DNA from: JBBRLG01 sp038231495
GTDB taxonomy: Bacteria; Planctomycetota; Planctomycetia; Gemmatales; Gemmataceae
Direction: 5' to 3'
DNA length: 13,871 bases
Assembly (NCBI GenBank): GCA_038231495.1
Contig: JBBRLG010000134.1
Span: 1 to 13,871, forward strand
Part shown: one piece after another, positions 7,586 to 13,871 of the stretch
How positions within the stretch are numbered: the first letter of the stretch is position 1
Layout: each line of letters starts with the position of its first letter
Program-made: the position numbers and the translations under genes
Notes under the pieces: model-generated
What the model saw: only the letters and a program-made list of their open reading frames with translations
Databases searched by the model: none
What the model was told of the DNA's origin: nothing

Positions 7586-8992
7586 ATGCAAAAACTCGAC
7601 GACCTGCTGCTGGCGTTGCTGGAAAACCCCTTGAACGTCGTGTTCGTCGGCGTGCTGTTGCTCGTGGTCGTCCTGTGCGTGGCGTATTTCCAGCAGTTTT
7701 TGTTCATCCTCAAAAACCTGTCGCGCAACCTCGTCCGCAGCATCATGGTCAGCATCGCCGTCATGTTACTCGTGGTAGTGATCACCTTGGTCTGGACTGT
7801 CACCGCGGCGCTGGACCAGGTGACGCAGGAAAAAAGCAAGGATTTCAAGGCGATCGCCACGGAGCGATTTCAAATCCCTAGCCAGATGCCGTTCAGCTAC
7901 GAGCGCGAGTTGAGCGAGGGCGCGGTGCGCCGACCGGGCGACGTGACGCCGCAGGATTCCATGAGTTGGTCGTTCTACGGCGGCACCATCGACAAGGAAC
8001 ATCTGACGCGCGAGAACATCGTCTTCTTCTTCTGCATGGAACCCAAGAAGCTGTTGCGCATGGAGAACGACAAGCCGATTTCGATGATGGACGACATCGA
8101 CCAGTTATCGACGACGGACCTTTACCTTTTGGAGAAGGCGTGCGAGGAGATGGAAAAAGACCCGCGCAAAGTGGTCATCGGCGTGACCCGCCTTGAAGCA
8201 TTGAAGAAGCGCGTGGGCGAGACGATCCGCATTTCCAGTCTGAATTATCGCGGCATCGACCTGGACCTGGAGATTATCGGCAGCTTCCCCAAGGGCCGCT
8301 ACGGCCAAAGCGCGGTCATGAACCGTCGTTACCTTAACAACGCCCTGGACGCCTACAACCGCGACGCGGACAAAACGGGGACGCCCCACCATCCTCTGTC
8401 CGACAAAAGCCTGAACCTCATGTGGCTGCGCGTTCCGGATACGAAAAGCTTTAGTCAGCTGGCCGAGCAGATCGAAGGGTCGGACGCCGAGGGCCACCAA
8501 CGGCCCTCACCCTTCGCCGCGCCGGCGGTCAAGCTCGAGACTGCGTCGTCGGGTATCGCGGCGTTCCTCGATGGCTACCGCGACTTGTTGTGGGCGGTCA
8601 GCTACTTGTTGGTGCCGTCCATCCTGGCGACGATGGCCTTGGTGCTTGCCTGCGCCATCAGCATCGGCGTCCGCGAACGGCGAACGGAAATGGCCGTCCT
8701 CAAGGTGCTGGGATTCGGGCCGAACCACATCATGAGCCTGATCCTGGGTGAAGCGCTGTTGATTGGCGTGGTCAGCGGTCTCGTGAGTTCAGCCTTGACC
8801 TATGCGATTTTCAACTGGGGCTTCGGCGGCGTCAATTTCCCGATCGCATTCTTCCCCACCTTCCTCGTGCCGGGCGATGCGCTGCGCTGGGGGGTGACGG
8901 TCGGCGCGGTGACATCCTTTATCGGCAGCGTCATCCCGGCGTGGACCGCCCGCTCGGTGAAGGTGTCGGAAGTCTTCGCGAAGGTCGCCTGA
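7586..8992 (+). CDS. FtsX-family ABC transporter permease (first copy)
   Basis: Protein of 468 residues. ATG 7586 is chosen because GCGGAG lies at 7571-7576; an in-frame start at 7466 would overlap the ATPase gene and add 40 non-hydrophobic residues. Likely membrane segments: 17-35, 52-75, 336-362, 386-408 and 432-452, with a periplasmic domain of about 260 residues between the second and third. The C-terminal part carries the FtsX signature (VRERRTEMAVLKVLGFGPN, about 362-380), typical of MacB/LolC/DevC permeases. Together with the neighbouring ATPase, adaptor and second permease it should form an exporter. The first helix is additional to the four of classical MacB-type permeases. The likely partner is the 475-residue permease immediately downstream. 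Confidence 0.9.
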   Translation: MQKLDDLLLALLENPLNVVFVGVLLLVVVLCVAYFQQFLFILKNLSRNLVRSIMVSIAVMLLVVVITLVWTVTAALDQVTQEKSKDFKAIATERFQIPSQMPFSYERELSEGAVRRPGDVTPQDSMSWSFYGGTIDKEHLTRENIVFFFCMEPKKLLRMENDKPISMMDDIDQLSTTDLYLLEKACEEMEKDPRKVVIGVTRLEALKKRVGETIRISSLNYRGIDLDLEIIGSFPKGRYGQSAVMNRRYLNNALDAYNRDADKTGTPHHPLSDKSLNLMWLRVPDTKSFSQLAEQIEGSDAEGHQRPSPFAAPAVKLETASSGIAAFLDGYRDLLWAVSYLLVPSILATMALVLACAISIGVRERRTEMAVLKVLGFGPNHIMSLILGEALLIGVVSGLVSSALTYAIFNWGFGGVNFPIAFFPTFLVPGDALRWGVTVGAVTSFIGSVIPAWTARSVKVSEVFAKVA

Positions 8993-8993
8993 T

Positions 8994-9081
8994 TTCTAAA
9001 GGATGAGGGAGGAAGGATGAAGGATGAACCGGGCACGGTTTTACTCTTCATCCTTCCTCCCTCATCCTTCATCCTTCTAAA
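8994..9081. repeat. heptamer inverted-array element flanked by 7-base direct repeats
   Basis: Between the two permease genes lie four 7-base units on the left (9001-9028: GGATGAG, GGAGGAA, GGATGAA, GGATGAA), an 18-base spacer (9029-9046) and four inverted units on the right (9047-9074: TTCATCC, TTCCTCC, CTCATCC, TTCATCC). The perfect arms are 8999-9022 and 9046-9069 (24 bases). The direct repeat TTCTAAA occurs at 8994-9000 and 9075-9081, exactly bordering the arrays. The DNA contains no supported gene; an in-frame ATG at 9017 reading through into the second permease is an artefact of the repeat. Confidence 0.88.
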
Positions 9082-9091
9082 AGAGCGGCAC

Positions 9092-10519
9092 ATGATCTCC
9101 ACCACCACGTCCTTGATCTTCCTGAGTTGCTCCATCGGCTTCCTGGTTTTCATGGTGTTGCTGGCCTGGATCGGACGGGTGCCGATCAAGTACAACCTGC
9201 GCAACATCATCGTGCGGTGGCCGATCAATTTGTTGGTGGCCATCGCGTTCACGGTCGTCGTGGGCATGCTGGTTTTCATGCTGGCGTTCGTCAACGGCAT
9301 GTACCGGCTCACCGCCGGCAGCGGCCACCCGGGCAACGTGATCGTGCTGTCCGACGGCGCCCTCGACGAGGTGTTTAGCAACCTCGGCTACCGCGACGTG
9401 AGCAAGATCGAGTTAAACAACCTCGTGCAAACCGACGACCGCGGCCGAAAAATGGCGAGCTGGGAGTTGTACATGATTAACAACCAGCCGATCCCCAACG
9501 CGGTCAAGGGGGGACGCCACAACCGCTTCCTCCAACTCCGCGGTGTGGACGACCCCGTGACCTCCGGCGAGGTCCACGGCCTGACCCTGTACGAGGACGG
9601 CAAGTGGTTTTCCGCCGCGGGCGTCGAGGAAGTGGACAAGGTGAACCCGGCCGCCATCCGCGACCTGACCGTCGCGGTCGCCGGCGACTTTGCCGACCCG
9701 ATGGGCACCGGGCCGCTCGTCGCTGGCCGGCGCGTGTTCGGCTCGCGCACCAAGCAAACGCTCGGCCAGGCGGTCCTCGGCGAAGGCATCGCGCGGGAAC
9801 TCGGCCAGGACCAAAAGAAAGCCACTTTGAAGATCGGCGATACGTTCGACATCGGCCCCAAGCAATGGGTCGTGGTCGGCATCATGAAGTCGGCCGGCTC
9901 GACGTTCGACTCGGAAATCTGGGTCAAGCGCGACTACGCCGGCCCGCTGTTCGGCAAGACCGGCCACTCGACGTGCGTGCTGCGCACCGCCGACGCTGCC
10001 AGCGCGGCGCAACTGGCCACGGACCTGACGACCAACTACAAGGAGTCCGCGATCCAGGCGACCGTCGAGACGGAATACTATGAGAAGCTGAACACCACGA
10101 ACCTGCAATTCCTGGTTACGATTGCCATTGTCATGTTCTTCATGTCGATCGGCGGCGTGGTCGGCGTGATGATCGTGATGTTCGCGGCAATCAGTCAACG
10201 TAGCAAGGACATTGGCATCTTGCGCATTGTGGGCTTCCGCAGCTGGCAGGTACTCGTCTCGTTCTTCCTGGAATCCTTGCTGCTCGCGGTGATCGGCGGC
10301 GTCATCGGCTGTGCGGTGGGTTCGCTGGGCAACGGCTATTCCGCGACGAGCATGGTCGGCGGCGGCGGGGGCGGCGGCAAAAGCGTCGTGCTGAAAATGA
10401 GCGTGGACACCAGCATCCTGATGTTGGGCATGCTGTTCGCGTTGGTGATGGGCTGCGTGGGCGGCCTGCTGCCGGCCATTTTCGCGATGCGGGTGCGGCC
10501 GCTGGAATCGCTGCGCTAA
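9092..10519 (+). CDS. FtsX-family ABC transporter permease (second copy)
   Basis: Protein of 475 residues, the same plan as its upstream neighbour: membrane segments at about 9-28, 46-68, 338-364, 390-412 and 438-464, with a periplasmic domain at about 70-335. The FtsX motif is clear (SQRSKDIGILRIVGFRSW, about 368-385), and the C terminus ends AMRVRPLESLR as in MacB-type permeases. A run of seven glycines at 423-429 sits in the loop before the last helix. ATG 9092 is chosen because the in-frame ATG at 9017 begins inside the heptamer repeat; only a weak AAGAG-type ribosome binding site precedes 9092. Two different permeases with one ATPase suggest a heterodimeric transporter, as in LolCE, but with a HlyD-type adaptor. 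Confidence 0.9.
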   Translation: MISTTTSLIFLSCSIGFLVFMVLLAWIGRVPIKYNLRNIIVRWPINLLVAIAFTVVVGMLVFMLAFVNGMYRLTAGSGHPGNVIVLSDGALDEVFSNLGYRDVSKIELNNLVQTDDRGRKMASWELYMINNQPIPNAVKGGRHNRFLQLRGVDDPVTSGEVHGLTLYEDGKWFSAAGVEEVDKVNPAAIRDLTVAVAGDFADPMGTGPLVAGRRVFGSRTKQTLGQAVLGEGIARELGQDQKKATLKIGDTFDIGPKQWVVVGIMKSAGSTFDSEIWVKRDYAGPLFGKTGHSTCVLRTADAASAAQLATDLTTNYKESAIQATVETEYYEKLNTTNLQFLVTIAIVMFFMSIGGVVGVMIVMFAAISQRSKDIGILRIVGFRSWQVLVSFFLESLLLAVIGGVIGCAVGSLGNGYSATSMVGGGGGGGKSVVLKMSVDTSILMLGMLFALVMGCVGGLLPAIFAMRVRPLESLR

Positions 10520-10559
10520 CGGTGCCCCTTCATACCTCACCGAACTGGGGAGGACCGCC

Positions 10560-11294
10560 ATGATTCGCCTCGGCGTCAACATCGATCACGTCGCCACGCT
10601 TCGCCAGGCGCGGCGGGCCGTGGAACCCGAACCCGTTACCGCCGCGCTGCTGGCACTGCTGGGCGGCGCGGACGGCATCACGATCCACCTGCGCGAGGAC
10701 CGCCGGCACATCCAGGACCGCGATTTGCAGCTGCTGCGTCCCGTCGTGCCCAACCGATTGAACCTCGAAATGGCAGCCATTGACGCCATTGCCGACATCG
10801 CCTGCGCCGCGAAGCCCGACGAGGCGACCCTGGTGCCCGAACGCCGGCAGGAGTTGACTACCGAAGGCGGCCTCGACGTGCTGGCCAACGAAGCCGCCGT
10901 CGGCCGCATCGTTCATCGCCTCAAGCAGTGCGGCATCGAAGTGTCGTTGTTCATCGACCCCGACCTGCGGCAGATCGAGGCGGCGCGACGGCTGGGTGCC
11001 CATGCCGTGGAGATTCAGACGGCGCGCTACTCCGAGGCGCGCACGGCGACCCAGGTCCGGGACGAGTTACGAATGCTGCACGAGGCGACCGCGTGCGCGA
11101 AGGGTCACGGCTTACACGTCCACATGGGACACGGCCTGAATTACACGAACGTTCAAAGCGTGGCGGCCATTGAGGGCGTGGAAGAGTTGAACATCGGCCA
11201 CAGCATCGTGGCCCGTGCCGTGCTGGTGGGGATGGAGCGTGCCGTGCGCGAAATGAAGGACGCGCTGCGCGACGGCTGGATGCGGCCGCGTTAG
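10560..11294 (+). CDS. pdxJ: pyridoxine 5'-phosphate synthase
   Basis: Protein of 244 residues, the normal PdxJ length. It condenses 1-deoxy-D-xylulose 5-phosphate with 3-amino-2-oxopropyl phosphate to pyridoxine 5'-phosphate, the last ring-forming step of the DXP-dependent vitamin B6 pathway, in the cytoplasm. Family motifs are clear: VNIDHVATLRQAR (6-18), HLREDRRHI (43-51), NLEMA (68-72), LVPERRQELTTEGGLDV (91-107), GHGLNY (190-195) and ELNIGHSIVARA (209-220). Likely catalytic residues are His43, Glu70 and His191, matching His45, Glu72 and His193 of the E. coli enzyme, with Glu151 also conserved. GGGGAGG at 10547-10553 is a strong ribosome binding site for ATG 10560. It starts 40 bases after the second permease and is probably co-transcribed, though its function is housekeeping. 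Confidence 0.97.
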   Translation: MIRLGVNIDHVATLRQARRAVEPEPVTAALLALLGGADGITIHLREDRRHIQDRDLQLLRPVVPNRLNLEMAAIDAIADIACAAKPDEATLVPERRQELTTEGGLDVLANEAAVGRIVHRLKQCGIEVSLFIDPDLRQIEAARRLGAHAVEIQTARYSEARTATQVRDELRMLHEATACAKGHGLHVHMGHGLNYTNVQSVAAIEGVEELNIGHSIVARAVLVGMERAVREMKDALRDGWMRPR

Positions 11295-11325
11295 GTTCCT
11301 TTCGATTAAAGAGCCGTGGCTTGGA

Positions 11326-11388
11326 TTGATACAAGCCCGACGCGCAAGCGAGGGACGGTCCCTCGCTCGCGCGTCGGGCTTGTGTCAA
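11326..11388. repeat. 63-base palindrome between convergent genes
   Basis: Two 31-base arms (11326-11356 and 11358-11388) are inverted copies with two mismatches around a single central base. The GC-rich core reads AAGCCCGACGCGC on one side and GCGCGTCGGGCTT on the other. It lies between the 3' ends of pdxJ and the minus-strand secreted protein gene, where a bidirectional terminator would be expected. No T-run follows on either side, so a dispersed REP-like palindrome is equally likely. Confidence 0.8.
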
Positions 11389-11412
11389 GTCGCCAGAGGT
11401 GAGTATACCTAG

Positions 11413-11913
11413 CTACTGCGGCGCGCCGGACCGACAACTGGGGCAGGACAAGAATGGGAACCAGCTGCGGCCCGCTTTCGGTTCTTCCACCCCGCCTTCA
11501 CGCACCGGGGCGAGCGGGTCCTCCGGCACTTTCAGACACGACTGCCCGTAAAACGTCCGGCAGGAGCCGAACATGAACGTCAGGTCGGAGCGCAGGCTGC
11601 CGCAGCCGAACAGGTTGTGCGTGGTCCAGCAACCCACCGGCGGATGATTGTCGATGGCATTCGCAAGGGGGTGCGGACGATTCTCAATCGCCGCGCGCAC
11701 CGGATGGGCGCGCGGCGTCGTCGTGGCGGCGTCGCCGTTTACCACGACGCCCGACGGGGCCGACACCATAGGAGCCTGGCCCGGCTGTTGGGTGATGATG
11801 TTGATTACCACCGGTTGCGGGGTCGGGCAGTTGCCGTCGGCACGGGCCAACCCGACGATGCCGAGACCCGCCAACGCCGCCAACGCCGCTTTGCAAAACA
11901 ACTGCCTGGCCAT
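11413..11913 (-). CDS. small secreted Cys-rich protein of unknown function
   Basis: Protein of 166 residues. The start ATG at 11913 has an AGGAGGG ribosome binding site seven bases upstream; a longer in-frame start at 12024 adds 37 residues without such a site and is rejected. Residues 1-25 form a classical signal peptide with an A-R-A cleavage site before Asp26, so the protein should enter the periplasm. The mature part has an Asn/Gln/Pro-rich stretch (29-60), an Ala/Thr/Pro linker, and a Cys-containing domain with Cys95, 104, 118 and 126 (motifs GCW, FGCGSLRSD, FGSCRTFYG), then Cys157 and Cys160 near the end. The even number of mature cysteines besides Cys29 suggests disulfides. I recall similar short planctomycete proteins but cannot name a family or function. 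Confidence 0.75.
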   Translation of the reverse strand: MARQLFCKAALAALAGLGIVGLARADGNCPTPQPVVINIITQQPGQAPMVSAPSGVVVNGDAATTTPRAHPVRAAIENRPHPLANAIDNHPPVGCWTTHNLFGCGSLRSDLTFMFGSCRTFYGQSCLKVPEDPLAPVREGGVEEPKAGRSWFPFLSCPSCRSGAPQ

Positions 11914-12087
11914 CGGTGTTCCCTCCTGGAATGGCAAATAGCCGTAGGGTGCGACCCGTCCTTGGTATCGACCGCCTTGCGCGGCCGGTTCAACCTTCGC
12001 GGTTAATCCGAAAGACTTCGGCACGCGGCCGGTTACGGTCGTCGCATTTCGGTAATGTGGGGAAAGTGTAAGTGTCGAGATGCGGCC
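11914..12087. other. intergenic gap upstream of the secreted protein gene
   Basis: The stretch between the two minus-strand genes contains the strong AGGAGGG ribosome binding site of the secreted protein gene near its left end and probably its promoter. A TCGACA-like hexamer around 12072-12078 on the minus strand has no good -10 partner at normal spacing, so no promoter is called. No hairpin with a T-run was seen behind the kinase gene. Confidence 0.4.
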
Positions 12088-13671
12088 CTACGGCCCGTTC
12101 TCCGGCGGCGGCGGCGTGGGCGGGTGCGCCCGCTTCGTCGAAAGCGCGACGAGACAGCCCAGGAAAGTCGCGACGGCCCCCGCGCAAGCCCCGACGCCGA
12201 ACAGGGCGAAATCGCGCCGGCTCAAAGTTTTCAAAGAGAACGGAACCGCGGCAGCGCCGGGAAGCGGCAACGGCATCAGTTCCACGTCAATCATCGATCC
12301 GGAGGCGGTTTCAGCGATGGCGTAGGGCGCGACACCTTTGCGTTTCATTTTTCTAAGGCGGCGCTTTTCCTGCGCGGCCTTGGACCGGCCGGTTCCTTTA
12401 TTCGACCCCGCCGCCGCGTCCGTTACCGCGGGCAATGCCCTGGAGGCAACCGTGGGCGTGTCCACCGCCTTGCGCGAAGCGGGGTCGGTCGCGGGAGAGG
12501 ACGCTTGTTTCGCGGTCGGCTTGTGGTCTTCCACTTCCAGCCAGGTCAGGTAGGTCCGCATCTTCGGATCGTTTTCGGGCGCGGTCAGGGTGTCGTTGCC
12601 TGCCGCGAGGAAGACGTGCAACGCCTGAGCCGCGCGTTCCGGCGTCGGGTAACGGCCGGTCGCTTCCTTTGCCAACATCCAGTTGACGATCTGCTGGAGG
12701 CCGTCGGGCACCGCCGGGTTAAACTTGTTCAGCGGCGCCGCGACCTCCGTGGCGTGCCGGATCATCTGGTTGATGATGTTGGAATCCGGAAACGGCGGCT
12801 GCCCGGCAAGCAGGTGGTAGAGCACGCAACCGAGGCTGTAAATGTCGGCACGGATGTCGATGGTCCGCGCGTCGCGCGCCTGCTCCGGGGCCATGTAGTC
12901 GGGCGTGCCGAGCAGGACGCCCTCGCCGGTCAGGCTCGGGTCGAGGCTGGATTCTTCCTCCGCCGCCTCGCTGAATAGCGTCCGGCCCAGGCCGATGTCG
13001 AGAATTTTTAAGGTACTGCCGACCGTGGAGGACGGCGGCGGTTTCGGCGCCGGCACCAGCATCAGGTTCGCGGGCTTCAAGTCCCGGTGGACCAAACCCT
13101 GGTTGTGGATGTGTTGGAGTCCTTGCAACGCCTGGTAAATCAGCCGCACTGCTTCGGCGGGCGGGAAAATCTTGCGCCGGGCCATCACCTCGTCGAGCGG
13201 TTCGCCTTCGAGGTATTCCATGACGAGGAAGTGCAGCGCGCCGGCCTTGCCGACTTGAAAAGTGCGCACGATGTTGGGGTGCTTCAGGCGCACCGCGAGC
13301 CGTGCTTCGCGCTGAAACCGTGCCTGCATGTGCGGGTCGCGCGCCTTCGACGGCGGCAGAACTTTGATGGCCACGATCTGCCCGAGCTGGTGTTGCGCCT
13401 TGTAGACGCCGGCCATGCGCCCCTGGCCGAGCCGTTCGAGGATCTTGTACTCGTTGAGGAAAAAGCCGTCGGCGTGGCCGCGCACCAGAAGGTAGGCCTG
13501 GTACTGTGTCAGGTAGCGGTTGCTGACCAGCCAGTCGGCAAAGCGGCTGAGGTTTGTGGAAGCGTCTTTGGCCTCCGCCTGCCAGCGCGCGTACAGGTTC
13601 CGTGCCTCGTCGATGGGAAGCAGCTTACTGCGAATTAACAGGCCGTAAACGTTTTGGACCGTCAGTTCCAT
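12088..13671 (-). CDS. membrane-anchored Ser/Thr protein kinase
   Basis: Protein of 527 residues. Residues 1-72 form a helical N-terminal extension of the type often seen in planctomycete kinases. The kinase domain (about 75-355) has the loop LGQGRMAGVY (81-90), AIK lysine 103, HRDLKPAN (195-202) with catalytic Asp197, DIG in place of DFG (225-227), and APE (261-263), so it should be active. A disordered charged linker (about 365-480, with a basic patch KRRLRKMKRK at 436-445) leads to one membrane helix (about 487-510) and a 17-residue Pro-rich tail. The catalytic domain should face the cytoplasm and the tail the periplasm. GAGGG just upstream supports ATG 13671. The gene lies 174 bases upstream of the secreted protein gene on the same strand. 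Its promoter must lie within or beyond the heptamer repeats. Confidence 0.94.
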   Translation of the reverse strand: MELTVQNVYGLLIRSKLLPIDEARNLYARWQAEAKDASTNLSRFADWLVSNRYLTQYQAYLLVRGHADGFFLNEYKILERLGQGRMAGVYKAQHQLGQIVAIKVLPPSKARDPHMQARFQREARLAVRLKHPNIVRTFQVGKAGALHFLVMEYLEGEPLDEVMARRKIFPPAEAVRLIYQALQGLQHIHNQGLVHRDLKPANLMLVPAPKPPPSSTVGSTLKILDIGLGRTLFSEAAEEESSLDPSLTGEGVLLGTPDYMAPEQARDARTIDIRADIYSLGCVLYHLLAGQPPFPDSNIINQMIRHATEVAAPLNKFNPAVPDGLQQIVNWMLAKEATGRYPTPERAAQALHVFLAAGNDTLTAPENDPKMRTYLTWLEVEDHKPTAKQASSPATDPASRKAVDTPTVASRALPAVTDAAAGSNKGTGRSKAAQEKRRLRKMKRKGVAPYAIAETASGSMIDVELMPLPLPGAAAVPFSLKTLSRRDFALFGVGACAGAVATFLGCLVALSTKRAHPPTPPPPENGP

Positions 13672-13686
13672 GCGACCCTCACGAAG

Positions 13687-13871
13687 GATCGGGTGTCGGG
13701 TGTCGGGTGTCGGAGAAGATCGGGTGTCGGGTGTCGGGTGTCGGGTGTCGGGCGTCGGAGAAGATCGGGTGTCGGGTGTCGGGTGTCGGGTGTCGGAATT
13801 GGCTGACAGCTAATAGCTGACAGCTAACAGCTATTTTATTTCCCTGTATTTCCGAGACCCGACACCCGACA
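13687..13871. repeat. GGGTGTC heptamer array with inverted copy at window edge
   Basis: Three blocks each start with GATC and continue with 7-base units GGGTGTC: three units (13691-13711), five units with one GGGCGTC variant (13722-13756), and four units (13767-13794). The first two blocks end in GGAGAA, the third in GGAATT. A second heptamer series follows at 13803-13830 (CTGACAG, CTAATAG, CTGACAG, CTAACAG). After an AT-rich stretch (13831-13850) the GGGTGTC unit returns inverted (GAGACCC, GACACCC, GACA..., 13854-13871) and is cut by the window end. The array begins 16 bases from the start codon of the minus-strand kinase gene. Confidence 0.9.

Noticed and set aside
9017..9091. Upstream start of the second permease
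   Set aside because: The additional 25 residues are encoded by the heptamer repeat and have no ribosome binding site of their own.
9413..10582. 389-residue open frame on the minus strand
   Set aside because: Antisense to the second permease; His/Ala/Arg-rich and without motifs.
12055..12978. 307-residue open frame on the plus strand
   Set aside because: Antisense to the membrane-anchored kinase, whose motifs are complete on the other strand.
13687..13800. CRISPR array
   Set aside because: The units are 7 bases long and contiguous, with no unique spacers and no cas genes nearby.

Overview
The window is GC-rich, densely coded bacterial chromosome. It most resembles a planctomycete of the Gemmataceae type (inference from content, not from a search): several eukaryotic-like Ser/Thr kinases with planctomycete-style N-terminal extensions, zinc-ribbon signalling proteins, a membrane FHA protein, a small Cys-rich secreted protein, and many palindromic and heptanucleotide intergenic repeats.

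Layout. (1) 96-4931, plus strand: a phosphosignalling block of three genes. These are a six-helix membrane protein with a C-terminal FHA domain, a soluble Ser/Thr kinase with zinc ribbons on both sides of the catalytic domain, and a zinc-ribbon / pseudokinase / PP2C phosphatase fusion. (2) 5186-10519, plus strand: an ABC exporter set of HlyD-type adaptor, LolD/MacB-type ATPase and two FtsX-family permeases, close in plan to MacAB and DevBCA systems. (3) 10560-11294: pdxJ, pyridoxine 5'-phosphate synthase, 40 bases behind the second permease. (4) 11413-13671, minus strand: a small secreted Cys-rich protein and a membrane-anchored Ser/Thr kinase, convergent with pdxJ across a near-perfect 63-base palindrome.

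How the parts may work together: the kinase can phosphorylate targets, the PP2C domain can reverse this, and the FHA domain could read phosphothreonine at the membrane, although two of its usual contact residues are replaced. The pseudokinase may regulate the attached phosphatase. Whether this module controls the adjacent exporter is an inference from position only.

The most unusual non-coding signal is a class of intergenic elements built from 7-base units arranged as inverted arrays around a short spacer: 8994-9081, 6467-6701 and 13687-13871. The units differ in sequence from locus to locus, but the 7-base period and the array-spacer-inverted array plan are the same. The cleanest copy has four heptamers, 18 bases and four inverted heptamers, flanked by a 7-base direct repeat. 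No stretch longer than 300 bases lacks a gene. No tRNA, rRNA, CRISPR array, transposase or integrase gene was seen.
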